DNA of 64,000 bases from Symbiodinium natans (lineage: Eukaryota; Sar; Dinophyceae; Suessiales; Symbiodiniaceae), in the NCBI GenBank assembly GCA_905221605.1, contig CAJNDS010001557.1, positions 62,001-126,000 of the forward strand, written 5' to 3'. Made by a program: the position numbers and the translations under genes. Below are positions 62,801-64,000 of the stretch, one piece after another. Below the pieces are notes generated by a model. The model did no database searches. It saw only the letters and a list, made by a program, of their open reading frames with translations, and was not told where the DNA came from. Positions within the stretch are counted from its first letter, which is position 1. The number at the start of each line of letters is the position of its first letter.

Positions 62801-63915
62801 CGTAAAGGTATATCGACGAGGCGCATCCTTCCTGCAGCTTCATCAGCTCTCCGTGCGTCATGGTCGGAGGGATACAGGTGGGCTTGCCTTTTGAATCCAG
62901 ATTAGGCGGGGCCGAGGGTTTAGGGCTTGGGGTTTAGGGTTTCGGGTTTAGAGTTTAGGGTTTTTGAATCCAGATTGGAGGGCTTAGGGTTGAGGGTTCT
63001 AAGGACATTTAAGGGTTTAGGGTTTAGGGGTTTAAGGGGTTTAGGGGGTTTAGGGGTTTCGGGGTTTAGGGGGTTTAGGGGGTTTAGGGAGTTTAGGGGG
63101 TTTAGGGGTTTAGGGTTGAGGGTTCAAGAGTTTAGGGTTATTTGAGGGCTTTGGGGGGGGGGGGGGGGGGGCCACGGTCTACGGAGTGAAGCTGCTCAGC
63201 ATCAAGGTGTCAGTACGCGATCGACTTCCGAAGGTTATAAGTGATGCAGTGGCCCCTCAAGCCGTTCAATGGCGTGTCTCGAACCCTAAACCCTAAACCC
63301 TAAACCCTAAACCCTAAACCCTAAACCCTAAACCCTAAACCCTAAACCCTAAACCCTCCGAAACCCGGAAACCCTGGATCCCTAGATGCAAAGGAGGGTC
63401 CCAAGAACCCCCCCTGAAGGAGCACTTCCTACGTAAACAAGGAAAGGCGAGCAGATGCATTTGACCTGTGTGTAGTTTGCTCACCCTATAGACCTTCAAC
63501 ACACCCCCCAAAAAAATCACCGGTGGCCGGAATCAGAAGCTCCTTGCCCCCCCCCCCCCCGCCCCAACAACAGAAAAGAAGGGAATTGTAGCCCCAAATC
63601 GAGAAAAGTGTGTCACTTAAGTCACGTACCACCATGAGCAAGAGAACGAACCGTTCAAGGTCATGGGCTTCCCCTAAGGGTCCATGTACCTAAATAGGGG
63701 AATACTTGAGCCTTAAAGTAGCTCCTCAAAAGGACTTTGGGGCTCAACTGCATATTCAGGAGGTACAAGGACCCCCCTAAACCCTAAACCCTAAACCCTA
63801 AACCCTAAACCCTAAACCCTAAACCCTGAGGGCTTCCTTCGCAACCAGTCGAGTGGCTTATGAACCCTTGCTCGAAGCGCTTCACGGCGCGGACGAGCTC
63901 TGCTTGCGCCTCCAC
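35741..63915 (-). CDS. IMPDH-like gene, 21 exons seen, 5' end beyond window
   Basis: Spliced gene for an inosine-5'-monophosphate dehydrogenase-type protein (IMP + NAD to XMP + NADH, guanine nucleotide synthesis). Exons, high to low: 63846-63915, 62799-62887, 53508-53579, 51989-52056, 51147-51208, 50627-50694, 49568-49606, 48895-48971, 47897-47941, 47630-47678, 47081-47110, 45797-45850, 45061-45096, 44642-44662, 43772-43818, 42788-42828, 41711-41802, 40460-40511, 39041-39096, 37704-37736, 35741-35821. They join in one frame (394 codons with stop) and follow the family order: CBS pair, nucleotide-binding barrel, VIADGG, GSLLAG, EAPGEYF, VQDKGS, QDLGAKS. The substrate-loop Cys is Ser and about 27 flap residues are missing, so IMPDH activity is doubtful. 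The first 110 or so residues lie outside. Splice sites are inferred. Confidence 0.88.
35822..37703 (-). other. IMPDH-like intron 20
   Basis: In + coordinates: TTTAGGG 35835-35895, degenerate words to 36045, G run 36127-36138, family G element 36152-36268, CCCCAAA/CCCTAAA 36535-36620, unique 36640-37260 (an 84-codon + strand frame at 36936, unrecognised), family I relic 37198-37272, TTTAGGG 37274-37315, unique AT-rich to 37560, CCCTAAA 37620-37665. Confidence 0.7.
36152..36268. mobile_element. Family G foldback element copy 2
   Basis: ACCTACTGGTTCTTAGCGGGGA at the left and AACAAAGAACTAGTAG at the right. Confidence 0.6.
37704..37736 (-). CDS. IMPDH-like exon 20
   Basis: GCAG acceptor, GC donor; 11 codons [11 protein letters not shown], the family motif QDIGAKSL with Gln supplied by exon 19. 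Length to the next motif equals the human protein exactly. Confidence 0.85.
37737..39040 (-). other. IMPDH-like intron 19
   Basis: Contains TTTAAGGGG words (37770-37860), then about 1 kb of unique DNA (37860-38870) with several overlapping frames of 60-178 codons on both strands that match nothing I know, and a divergent family B element at 38872-39003. Confidence 0.6.
39041..39096 (-). CDS. IMPDH-like exon 19
   Basis: CAAG acceptor; reads (G)[18 protein letters not shown], the family segment GSIHKFVPYLIAGIQHSCQ. The donor is GAGCGT (GA-AG intron), forced by the frame of the next exon. Confidence 0.88.
39097..40459 (-). other. IMPDH-like intron 18
   Basis: TTTAGGG words 39110-39160; CCCTAAA 39378-39415; CCCTAAA 39761-39798; TTTAGGG with TTAGGGG block 39862-39935; family C element 39948-40075; poly-C/poly-A 40083-40113; TTTAGGG x9 40335-40402. 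No coding segment recognised. Confidence 0.7.
39948..40075. mobile_element. Family C foldback element copy 2
   Basis: GGCCCAGTAACC ... AAGGGCACCCTTTC at left, AAAAAGGGTGCCGCTCGGCTACC at right. Confidence 0.55.
40460..40511 (-). CDS. IMPDH-like exon 18, flap deleted
   Basis: GGCAG acceptor, GC donor; reads [17 protein letters not shown] plus split G. In IMPDHs about 27 residues with the flap Arg-Tyr pair (RYF motif) lie between YRGMGS and GVSGAVQDKG; here they are absent inside one contiguous exon. Confidence 0.88.
40512..41710 (-). other. IMPDH-like intron 17
   Basis: TTTAGGG words 40520-40552; divergent family B element 40560-40696; CCCTAAA with CCCCAAA 40733-40825; family H element 40908-41114; unique 41115-41640; CCCTAAA-type words 41650-41700. 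Confidence 0.7.
40908..41114. mobile_element. Family H foldback element copy 1
   Basis: Inverted ends GGGTCCATGTACCTATGTAG and its imperfect complement TACTATATTGGTACATGGACGC; inner pair CCTTGGGGACGAAATGAGCCC / GGTTCATTTCGTCCCCAAGG. Confidence 0.8.
41711..41802 (-). CDS. IMPDH-like exon 17
   Basis: TGAG acceptor directly beside TTTAGGG repeats, GC donor; reads [20 protein letters not shown] then [10 protein letters not shown]. This is the family [14 protein letters not shown] segment that binds the IMP phosphate and base. Confidence 0.93.
41803..42787 (-). other. IMPDH-like intron 16
   Basis: TTTAGGG 41805-41880; G-rich tract 41950-41975; TTTAGGG 42020-42070; family B element 42161-42312; TTTAGGG/TTTGGGG 42401-42460; CCCAAAC words 42645-42670 and CCCTAAA-like words 42745-42770. 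Confidence 0.7.
42161..42312. mobile_element. Family B foldback element copy 2
   Basis: ACTTGGAGGGTCATGGGACTTA at left, its complement form GTAAGTACCATGAACCTCCAA at right; same inner CCCTATAAGGCCCTTTAGG core as the copy at 1711. Confidence 0.85.
42788..42828 (-). CDS. IMPDH-like exon 16
   Basis: CGAG acceptor, GC donor; reads [13 protein letters not shown] after completing the Gly codon of ADGG, matching family ADGGIQNVGHIAKALALGA. Confidence 0.9.
42995..43081 (+). repeat. Poly-G tract with spaced A
   Basis: About 87 bases of G runs broken by single A, then immediately a CCCTAAA array. Strong G-quadruplex potential on the + strand, C-rich in the gene sense. Confidence 0.9.
43405..43505. mobile_element. 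Family F foldback element copy 2
   Basis: GGTCCCTTGTTATCATACTC ... GGGCCCATACTTCAGATCCC and GGGCCCATAGTCCCAACCTG. Confidence 0.5.
43772..43818 (-). CDS. IMPDH-like exon 15
   Basis: TGAG acceptor, GT donor (GTTGCC); reads [15 protein letters not shown] plus split codon, the family (S)[15 protein letters not shown]. The Asp that binds the IMP ribose is kept. Confidence 0.93.
43846..44135 (+). repeat. Longest TTTAGGG array
   Basis: About 38 heptamers in three blocks separated by a deleted TTTA or TTAGGG phase slip. CCCTAAA in the sense of the gene. Confidence 0.95.
44460..44592. mobile_element. Family F foldback element copy 3
   Basis: TTCTGAAGTATGGCACTTGGG at left, CCCAAGTGCCCA at right, GGGCCCATGC inside. 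Confidence 0.6.
44642..44662 (-). CDS. IMPDH-like exon 14, 21-nt microexon
   Basis: GCAG acceptor, GC donor; seven codons ASAVYNV, matching family ATAVYKV. Both neighbours join in phase 0. Confidence 0.85.
44663..45060 (-). other. IMPDH-like intron 13
   Basis: TTTAGGG 44743-44815 on the acceptor side of exon 14, unique spacer, CCCTAAA/CCCTGAA 44952-45050 just after the donor of exon 13. Confidence 0.8.
45061..45096 (-). CDS. IMPDH-like exon 13
   Basis: CCAG acceptor, GTTGTT donor; 12 codons [12 protein letters not shown], matching family QEVLACGRPQA with one extra residue. Confidence 0.8.
45097..45796 (-). other. IMPDH-like intron 12
   Basis: TTTAGGG 45138-45198; unique; A-rich 45440-45620; ATTAATTA array 45638-45768 directly beside the donor of exon 12. 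Confidence 0.75.
45638..45768. repeat. ATTAATTA octamer array
   Basis: About 16 units of an 8-bp palindromic AT repeat; unlike any other array here. Confidence 0.95.
45797..45850 (-). CDS. IMPDH-like exon 12, catalytic loop with Cys replaced
   Basis: CAAG acceptor, GTGGGG donor; 18 codons [18 protein letters not shown]. The family loop is RVGMGSGSIC(I/T)T, where Cys attacks C2 of IMP; here ATC-TCG-ACG gives Ile-Ser-Thr, and the loop Gly is also Ser. The flanking barrel strand is intact. Confidence 0.92.
45851..47080 (-). other. IMPDH-like intron 11
   Basis: TTTAGGG 45897-45955; short frames at 45950-46197 (unrecognised); CCCTAAA 46190-46230; degenerate TTTAGGG 46340-46430; CCCTAAA 46610-46650; TTTAGGG 46770-46826; ACAT microsatellite 46965-47000. 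No coding segment recognised. Confidence 0.7.
47081..47110 (-). CDS. IMPDH-like exon 11, 30 nt
   Basis: AGAG acceptor, GC donor; ten codons [10 protein letters not shown]. With exons 10 and 12 it yields [20 protein letters not shown], nearly the human sequence. Confidence 0.92.
47111..47629 (-). other. IMPDH-like intron 10
   Basis: Unique 47111-47345, CCCTAAA 47346-47396, unique, TTTAGGG 47490-47596. In gene sense CCCTAAA comes first and TTTAGGG second, the reverse of most introns here. Confidence 0.8.
47630..47678 (-). CDS. IMPDH-like exon 10
   Basis: GCAG acceptor, GC donor; reads [16 protein letters not shown] after a split Arg codon, the family IKYIKDKYPNLQVIGGNVV. Confidence 0.93.
47679..47896 (-). 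other. IMPDH-like intron 9, 218 bp with flanking duplication
   Basis: Smallest intron. The donor side (47891-47907) and acceptor side (47673-47689) share GAGATCATCAGGTGGAC with one mismatch. TTTAGGG-type words in gene sense follow the donor (47821-47880). Confidence 0.85.
47897..47941 (-). CDS. IMPDH-like exon 9
   Basis: ACAG acceptor, GTGGAC donor; reads [14 protein letters not shown] plus split codons, family SSQGNSIFQINMIKYIK with a three-residue insertion. Confidence 0.85.
48243..48385. mobile_element. Foldback MITE-like element, family I
   Basis: TCTACAAGGAGGGGACCC at left and GGGGGGCTCCCCTGTAGA at right around ATCCTAACTT/AAGTCCCTTAACTA words. Relics at 20165, 21150 and 37198. Confidence 0.6.
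48785..48870. repeat. Head-to-head telomere-type junction
   Basis: CTTAGGGTTTAGGG meets CTAAACCCTAAACCC at about 48810 with no spacer. Confidence 0.85.
48895..48971 (-). CDS. IMPDH-like exon 8
   Basis: CGAG acceptor, GC donor; reads [20 protein letters not shown] then IVFDN, the family RLDLLAQAGVDVVVLDS. The NAD-site Asp is kept. Confidence 0.93.
48972..49567 (-). other. IMPDH-like intron 7
   Basis: TTTAGGG 49002-49060, degenerate words, CCCTAGA then CCCTAAA 49460-49505. Confidence 0.8.
49568..49606 (-). CDS. IMPDH-like exon 7, 39 nt
   Basis: AGAG acceptor, GC donor; 13 codons [13 protein letters not shown], family KQLLCGAAIG. Confidence 0.85.
49607..50626 (-). other. IMPDH-like intron 6
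   Basis: TTTAGGGG and TTAAGGG words 49620-49755; family B element 49827-49979; unique 49980-50270; CCTCTAAACC words near 50340-50375; CCCTAAA 50533-50608. Confidence 0.75.
49827..49979. mobile_element. Family B foldback element copy 3, near-perfect palindrome
   Basis: Ends ACTTGAAGGTTCATGGTACT and the exact complement; the inverted arms stay matched for about 38 of 39 bases. Nearly identical to 1711-1861. Confidence 0.9.
50627..50694 (-). CDS. IMPDH-like exon 6
   Basis: TCAG acceptor; reads [19 protein letters not shown] then ATK, the second CBS domain (family [22 protein letters not shown]). The frame with exon 7 requires a GA donor (AAG then GACCGG). Confidence 0.9.
50695..51146 (-). other. 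IMPDH-like intron 5
   Basis: TTTAGGG words 50708-50900 with TTTGGGG forms, unique, poly-C 51126-51139 next to the donor. Confidence 0.75.
51147..51208 (-). CDS. IMPDH-like exon 5
   Basis: CCAG acceptor, GC donor; reads [20 protein letters not shown] plus split Gly, family [19 protein letters not shown]. Confidence 0.95.
51209..51988 (-). other. IMPDH-like intron 4
   Basis: TTTAGGG words 51215-51235, unique 51236-51790, family D element 51797-51893, CCCTAAA words 51895-51975. Confidence 0.75.
51797..51893. mobile_element. Family D foldback element copy 2
   Basis: TTGGGATATTCCCCTTGATA at left, GGAGAACATCCCAA at right, inner AACAGTCCTTAA / TTAAGGACAGTT. Confidence 0.75.
51989..52056 (-). CDS. 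IMPDH-like exon 4
   Basis: GTAG acceptor, GTGCCT donor; reads [20 protein letters not shown] then GL, family EEIMTKREDLVVAPAGITL at the CBS1/CBS2 border. Confidence 0.93.
52057..53507 (-). other. IMPDH-like intron 3
   Basis: CCCTAAA 52075-52130; TTTAGGG 52195-52235 and 52388-52460 (about 10 units); a 72-codon + strand frame at 52550 (unrecognised); CCCTAAA 52801-52882; TTTAGGG 52995-53055; CCCTAAA 53345-53480. Confidence 0.75.
53508..53579 (-). CDS. IMPDH-like exon 3
   Basis: TGAG acceptor; reads [19 protein letters not shown] then VDHAA, first CBS domain (family GRMGSRLVGIISSRDIDFL). The donor must be in phase 0: GTGCCG at 53507 or GTGTCG at 53501. Confidence 0.92.
53855..53965. mobile_element. 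Family G foldback element copy 4
   Basis: GAACCAGTTGGGGTTCTCTG at left, ATTCACTACGCAGAACCAGGGG at right. Confidence 0.5.
54888..55025. mobile_element. Family C foldback element copy 3
   Basis: CTAGCTAGGATGCTCAGTA and TACTGGGCATCCTAGCTAG are inverted with one mismatch; inside are AAAAAGGGTACCCTTTTT and a poly-C/poly-A run. Confidence 0.85.
55163..60640 (-). CDS. LINE ORF2: endonuclease, reverse transcriptase, RNase H
   Basis: Up to 1825 codons open from a TTG at 60640, 8 nt after the ORF1b stop; the first ATG is at 60253 (codon 130). Exonuclease-endonuclease-phosphatase (APE-like) domain about 195-445: QET (225-227), GDFQ (352-355), TRIDFVL (408-414), GHTPVH (436-441). RT about 740-1090: FIDRWKCFD (875-883), QGCSMS (936-941), FLDD at 968-971 in place of YADD. 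Zinc motif C-X2-C-X7-H-X4-C at 1322-1338. RNase H about 1388-1535 with Asp 1393, Glu 1434, Asp 1454 and Asp 1525 all present. About 290 further residues are unassigned. A hydrophobic segment at codons 1-35 precedes the first ATG. Confidence 0.9.
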   Translation of the reverse strand: MQCLIVLTTLCVAVSLCIPYISLCCSLTSLISLFFAPNVLRVYYAPRTYARDGKVLVGCFFSLKFSRTSKRRRAQSLAKAKRQLRAATFACLISFYWEGWLPNICHALGSHGHPRLNNYRSLEVHHDVGMLLHLSVQFHVGCRLHAPPTLAYTGYPSYLMPPENSTYHIKLPIWALLLFSPCLGYPGEGPKLGFVTINTTSCSKHRYDLIALPSCDSNPVQIVFMQETRLSAKGCAELTPFLKREGWEIRVGYQPPVKRLRSQFTSCRQPHGGLATLYRKDVTVIEVALSADWASLVPHCQMLWCSCQGGGFYVINCDLPAGADKRSERCLLLDRIFELAGSYSNFPCFVLGDFQDEPGAYPSIQRAFLTGEWVDLYANQQNALQRSLEASFAKNGWKTGYEVGPGKTRIDFVLCNRKATFLFQSIRYLRGQSFPGHTPVHCSLNCDVFNELVWHLKPHPKWHLPDKPTSREQWSQREAICQPILRQHIERLLQAATARDAEVTWSIACRIATDMLNAISQQSIPPTRGKVPEFRKMPLVPDTTSPCRFSKAHKIVRCKSLLKELLFRANHWPEQPKYCWLVNLHNTVRNLPTCCSHIGLPCTAQTDCCVSLDASVRDMMVAVQQFEDSLLRNARNAHLSQWKAKLRISSRTDKKEVHRWLKGYGTGPPKAFVSPEGGLVASPSVMLQMIEDHMQTIYNHHADVDPRDAFEAFQLKYGSAMGSLYRSADLPKLTHQDLFQLFQKRSPDKASGLDGWATRELLQLPPCGWVGFCFCMQIAEATGDWPQVLKMIAVSSIAKKPLVASPEDTRAIGVSSAVYSVWSSLRFKQLATWMNQICPGNLLGGLAHRTADTSEVDLSLALHDPDSHFDLIAVFIDRWKCFDLILPYVALNVAAQLGLPDQIFRAVLGFYGGQCKFFKLGNVYGKRVMCTNSAVQGCSMSILMINCMYAVLSRQLNTVCPSIKFSTFLDDSKIWTRTSDTNALVDAFKAIHEFDTGVGQVLNDEKTIVATRRKRNAKRFLLKVGRACKAKKQAKSLGYSHQFDKRHSPKLQDERVDKAKVAMLKISQLPLSPEMKAIHVHANGHSKWVYGTEIQGPSRNALAKLRTATAKVFVKKANNMRCPFLLFATLQDPWLDPFAKWVQHVSLKLRRLAYLKPELLRKILSQVREDARNRPAPKHNVANGVVNVVAYLFFALGWKVGDPNAFNLVLSDGRIISLKAGSKDAFLEELARDVRKYLLNQSPFRYDNPTPGQYGTPDVYLTRFLLDTTFAKDDDFQFLRGYLDKLPPNIHYTRGILSSLLSGSVYNGHRYRAAGLRDSAACPQCGKQETHCHMFRDCEALQESIPSQGDEPLLSWVTGIFFEPPHFHDEPTQAWKLPVVETRWCPQSTIFVDGSVFHHRWVPIRAGASAVTVPGLFEHAVAVHSASVNSFRCELYALILAIHLTDGDITVASDCASVLRRAQFLQMHNFEWDCPYQFENPDLWDLFLVVARAHNGSIRFVKVKAHTKGETSQCPLLTAGNEQVDALAKATAKALSSDLIARSRPYLQQAVSVQVHLVATLVKRSAACQLAPFDEDEQASAGLTQTVICTCKPRRRLNSKRPRKCYSNCHLMGHSVLLGDVETKVLQMYRTNTLPPDVLFDCLRRRYLGFFAHLQPEGMQFSGWQGLSLDPLLRGRRPLSQAAAEALANFVSEQRWFFCDRPQGERTPWLVVLIEFLAVYGFFPGWLVPGMTARILVSRFRTFFLRLCKGLPTSIHSVKHVKSAAVFGMKSLSGFYGSMRCQHFHHQMFIFLQASLAQSVCLPDRKSLGHKWTPKFDGFDGIPPY
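60649..61764 (-). CDS. LINE ORF1b: RNA-binding-like, coiled-coil protein
   Basis: 371 codons from ATG 61764. Residues 167-232 show an alternating beta/alpha pattern like an RRM, then a Lys/Gly/Pro-rich linker (250-290) and a coiled coil (292-346). The composition fits LINE ORF1 nucleic-acid chaperones. Overlaps ORF1a by 95 nt in the +1 frame, so it may be a separate cistron or the second half of a frameshifted ORF1. Confidence 0.7.
   Translation of the reverse strand: MLREWPIFAEIRQLDSTADDWANFGNLEAFHNYVCQVIEHHSVLANAVLYKIFEREGYLCRRLQVPVADRDAIYAQSGFKSVQFRAVRKPDDVPEAGLEVLKVPSRETLAEAAARLHAVRGGLGCFKSQNALYFRVRDNFIKTARETIYIDDERFSDFNIAAKSQLQYKIFGFPAGTSMKELVKTLEALNFVAIPSRIVNLKDLAIVFVSAPQPPDAFRYQTSVGMIQIVELEKRVFNRKENSMVAPAPSGQGRQSNAKGKGKGVATPPPPASSSLNLPRPVAPLLPNPYAGRVEALEAQMEAMKGDVDTLKKDNLDTKQKLSEISDNQNRGFRDLLEAISEIRASMPSSPSTFAHSPPSKVSPATKHQKV
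61670..62236 (-). CDS. LINE ORF1a, unknown with hydrophobic N-terminus
   Basis: 188 codons from ATG 62236 (a GTG four codons upstream is also in frame). Begins [20 protein letters not shown], which looks like a signal peptide or membrane anchor. The rest is soluble with no recognised domain. The last 30 or so codons overlap ORF1b and may not be used if a +1 shift fuses the two. Confidence 0.5.
   Translation of the reverse strand: MFLRWFLGCAFFLSSFACLAMGPRARWETSPDVPGLRLAYSAEICRPLSLEHFPEDVFPVLQMHPSASGVTFATFASFERIANIRTNGACLVILSGYVKPKVERLGFESERIISTTITVKDIIQNCEEMRAVTLVNMSMDSDEFFSIPDAAPDVEVAHVERVANFCRNSPTRLYSRRLGQLRESGSVP
62425..62485. mobile_element. Right half of the family A element split by the LINE
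   Basis: AATTTTAGGATTGTACATAGCCC, AAAAGGTTAAAGGTTATC and TACTCAGCTACTAAGG continue the pattern begun at 55026-55045. Confidence 0.75.
62605..62705. mobile_element. Family H foldback element copy 2
   Basis: AAGGATTCATGTACCTATGAGG at left; AGGCCCAAGTATATAACAAATAGGTA at right. Confidence 0.55.
62799..62887 (-). CDS. IMPDH-like exon 2
   Basis: AAAG acceptor; reads [20 protein letters not shown] then CASSIYLYG, at the place of the family DPVVLSPKDRVRDV...GIPIT. The donor is the first GT of a TTTAGGG array: GGG then GTTTAGGG. Confidence 0.8.
62888..63845 (-). other. IMPDH-like intron 1 (of those seen)
   Basis: TTTAGGG and TTTAGGGGG words 62915-63145, poly-G 63153-63170, unique, CCCTAAA x12 63280-63357, poly-C 63548-63560, family H element 63674-63772, CCCTAAA x8 63776-63828. 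Confidence 0.8.
63674..63772. mobile_element. Family H foldback element copy 3
   Basis: CCTAAGGGTCCATGTACCTA at left, AGGAGGTACAAGGACCCC at right. Confidence 0.6.
63846..63915 (-). CDS. IMPDH-like exon 1 (of those seen)
   Basis: TGAG acceptor, GTTGCG donor fixed by frame; reads [20 protein letters not shown] then HST, family (E)FQANEVRKVKKYEQGFIT before the CBS pair. Earlier exons (start, SSPMDTVTE region) are to the right of the window. Confidence 0.88.
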
Positions 63916-64000
63916 CTCAGCTCATTGTAAATAAACTGAGGTTATAAATATAGTTGCTTCAACTTATGAACCCTAAACCCTAAACCCTAAACCCTAAACC
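63916..64000 (-). other. Intron upstream of IMPDH-like exon 1, cut by window edge
   Basis: AT-rich stretch, then CCCTAAA units from 63969 to the end of the window. Confidence 0.6.

Noticed and set aside
1-64000. The whole window as a subtelomere or true telomere
   Set aside because: Arrays are short, in both orientations and interspersed with exons of a housekeeping-type gene, so they are interstitial.
1-64000. tRNA, rRNA and CRISPR loci
   Set aside because: None recognised by eye; direct repeats here are telomere-like arrays, not CRISPR repeats.

Overview
This window looks like nuclear DNA of a dinoflagellate, most likely a symbiodiniacean. The clues are a ubiquitin-like plus RCC1-like repeat protein of a type abundant in those genomes, introns with GC and GA as well as GT donors, very small exons, and telomere-type TTTAGGG repeats scattered throughout in both orientations. 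Species cannot be named from the sequence alone.

The main result is an intron-rich gene that no single open reading frame shows. On the minus strand, from 63915 (5' part beyond the right edge) down to a stop at 35741, 21 small exons (21 to 100 nt) join in one frame into about 393 residues of an inosine-5'-monophosphate dehydrogenase (IMPDH/GuaB-like) protein. All 20 introns end in AG; about 8 donors are GT, 10 GC and 2 GA. Most introns begin near a TTTAGGG-type array and end near a CCCTAAA-type array in the sense of the gene, so on the + strand exons tend to sit between a CCCTAAA array on the left and a TTTAGGG array on the right. The introns therefore carry telomere-like inverted ends and resemble introner elements. 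The protein has lost the catalytic Cys (Ser instead) and about 27 residues of the catalytic flap, so it is probably a pseudoenzyme, a divergent paralogue or a decaying copy.

The intron at 53580-62798 holds a complete LINE (55063-62407, minus strand; ORF1a, ORF1b and an endonuclease-RT-RNase H ORF2) with a 17-bp target duplication, inserted inside a foldback element. The left part holds a Penelope-like element (3282-8564, plus strand) with identical 564-bp terminal repeats, lying inside a TTTAGGG array; it has an RT ORF without visible GIY-YIG endonuclease and a small basic coiled-coil ORF broken by one stop codon. At 10084-11415 (minus) lies the RCC1-like repeat gene. Between about 13.3 and 34.5 kb the same array-exon-array pattern suggests at least one more intron-rich minus-strand gene, unidentified, with a possible last exon at 13337-13409.

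The rest is intron or intergenic DNA made of telomere-like arrays (many built from one variant unit, such as TTTGGGG, TTTTGGGG, TTTTAGGG, TTTAAAGGG, TTTCGGG), at least nine families of short foldback (MITE-like) elements, microsatellites and homopolymer tracts. All splice sites were inferred by eye from frame and family homology; no transcript evidence was available.
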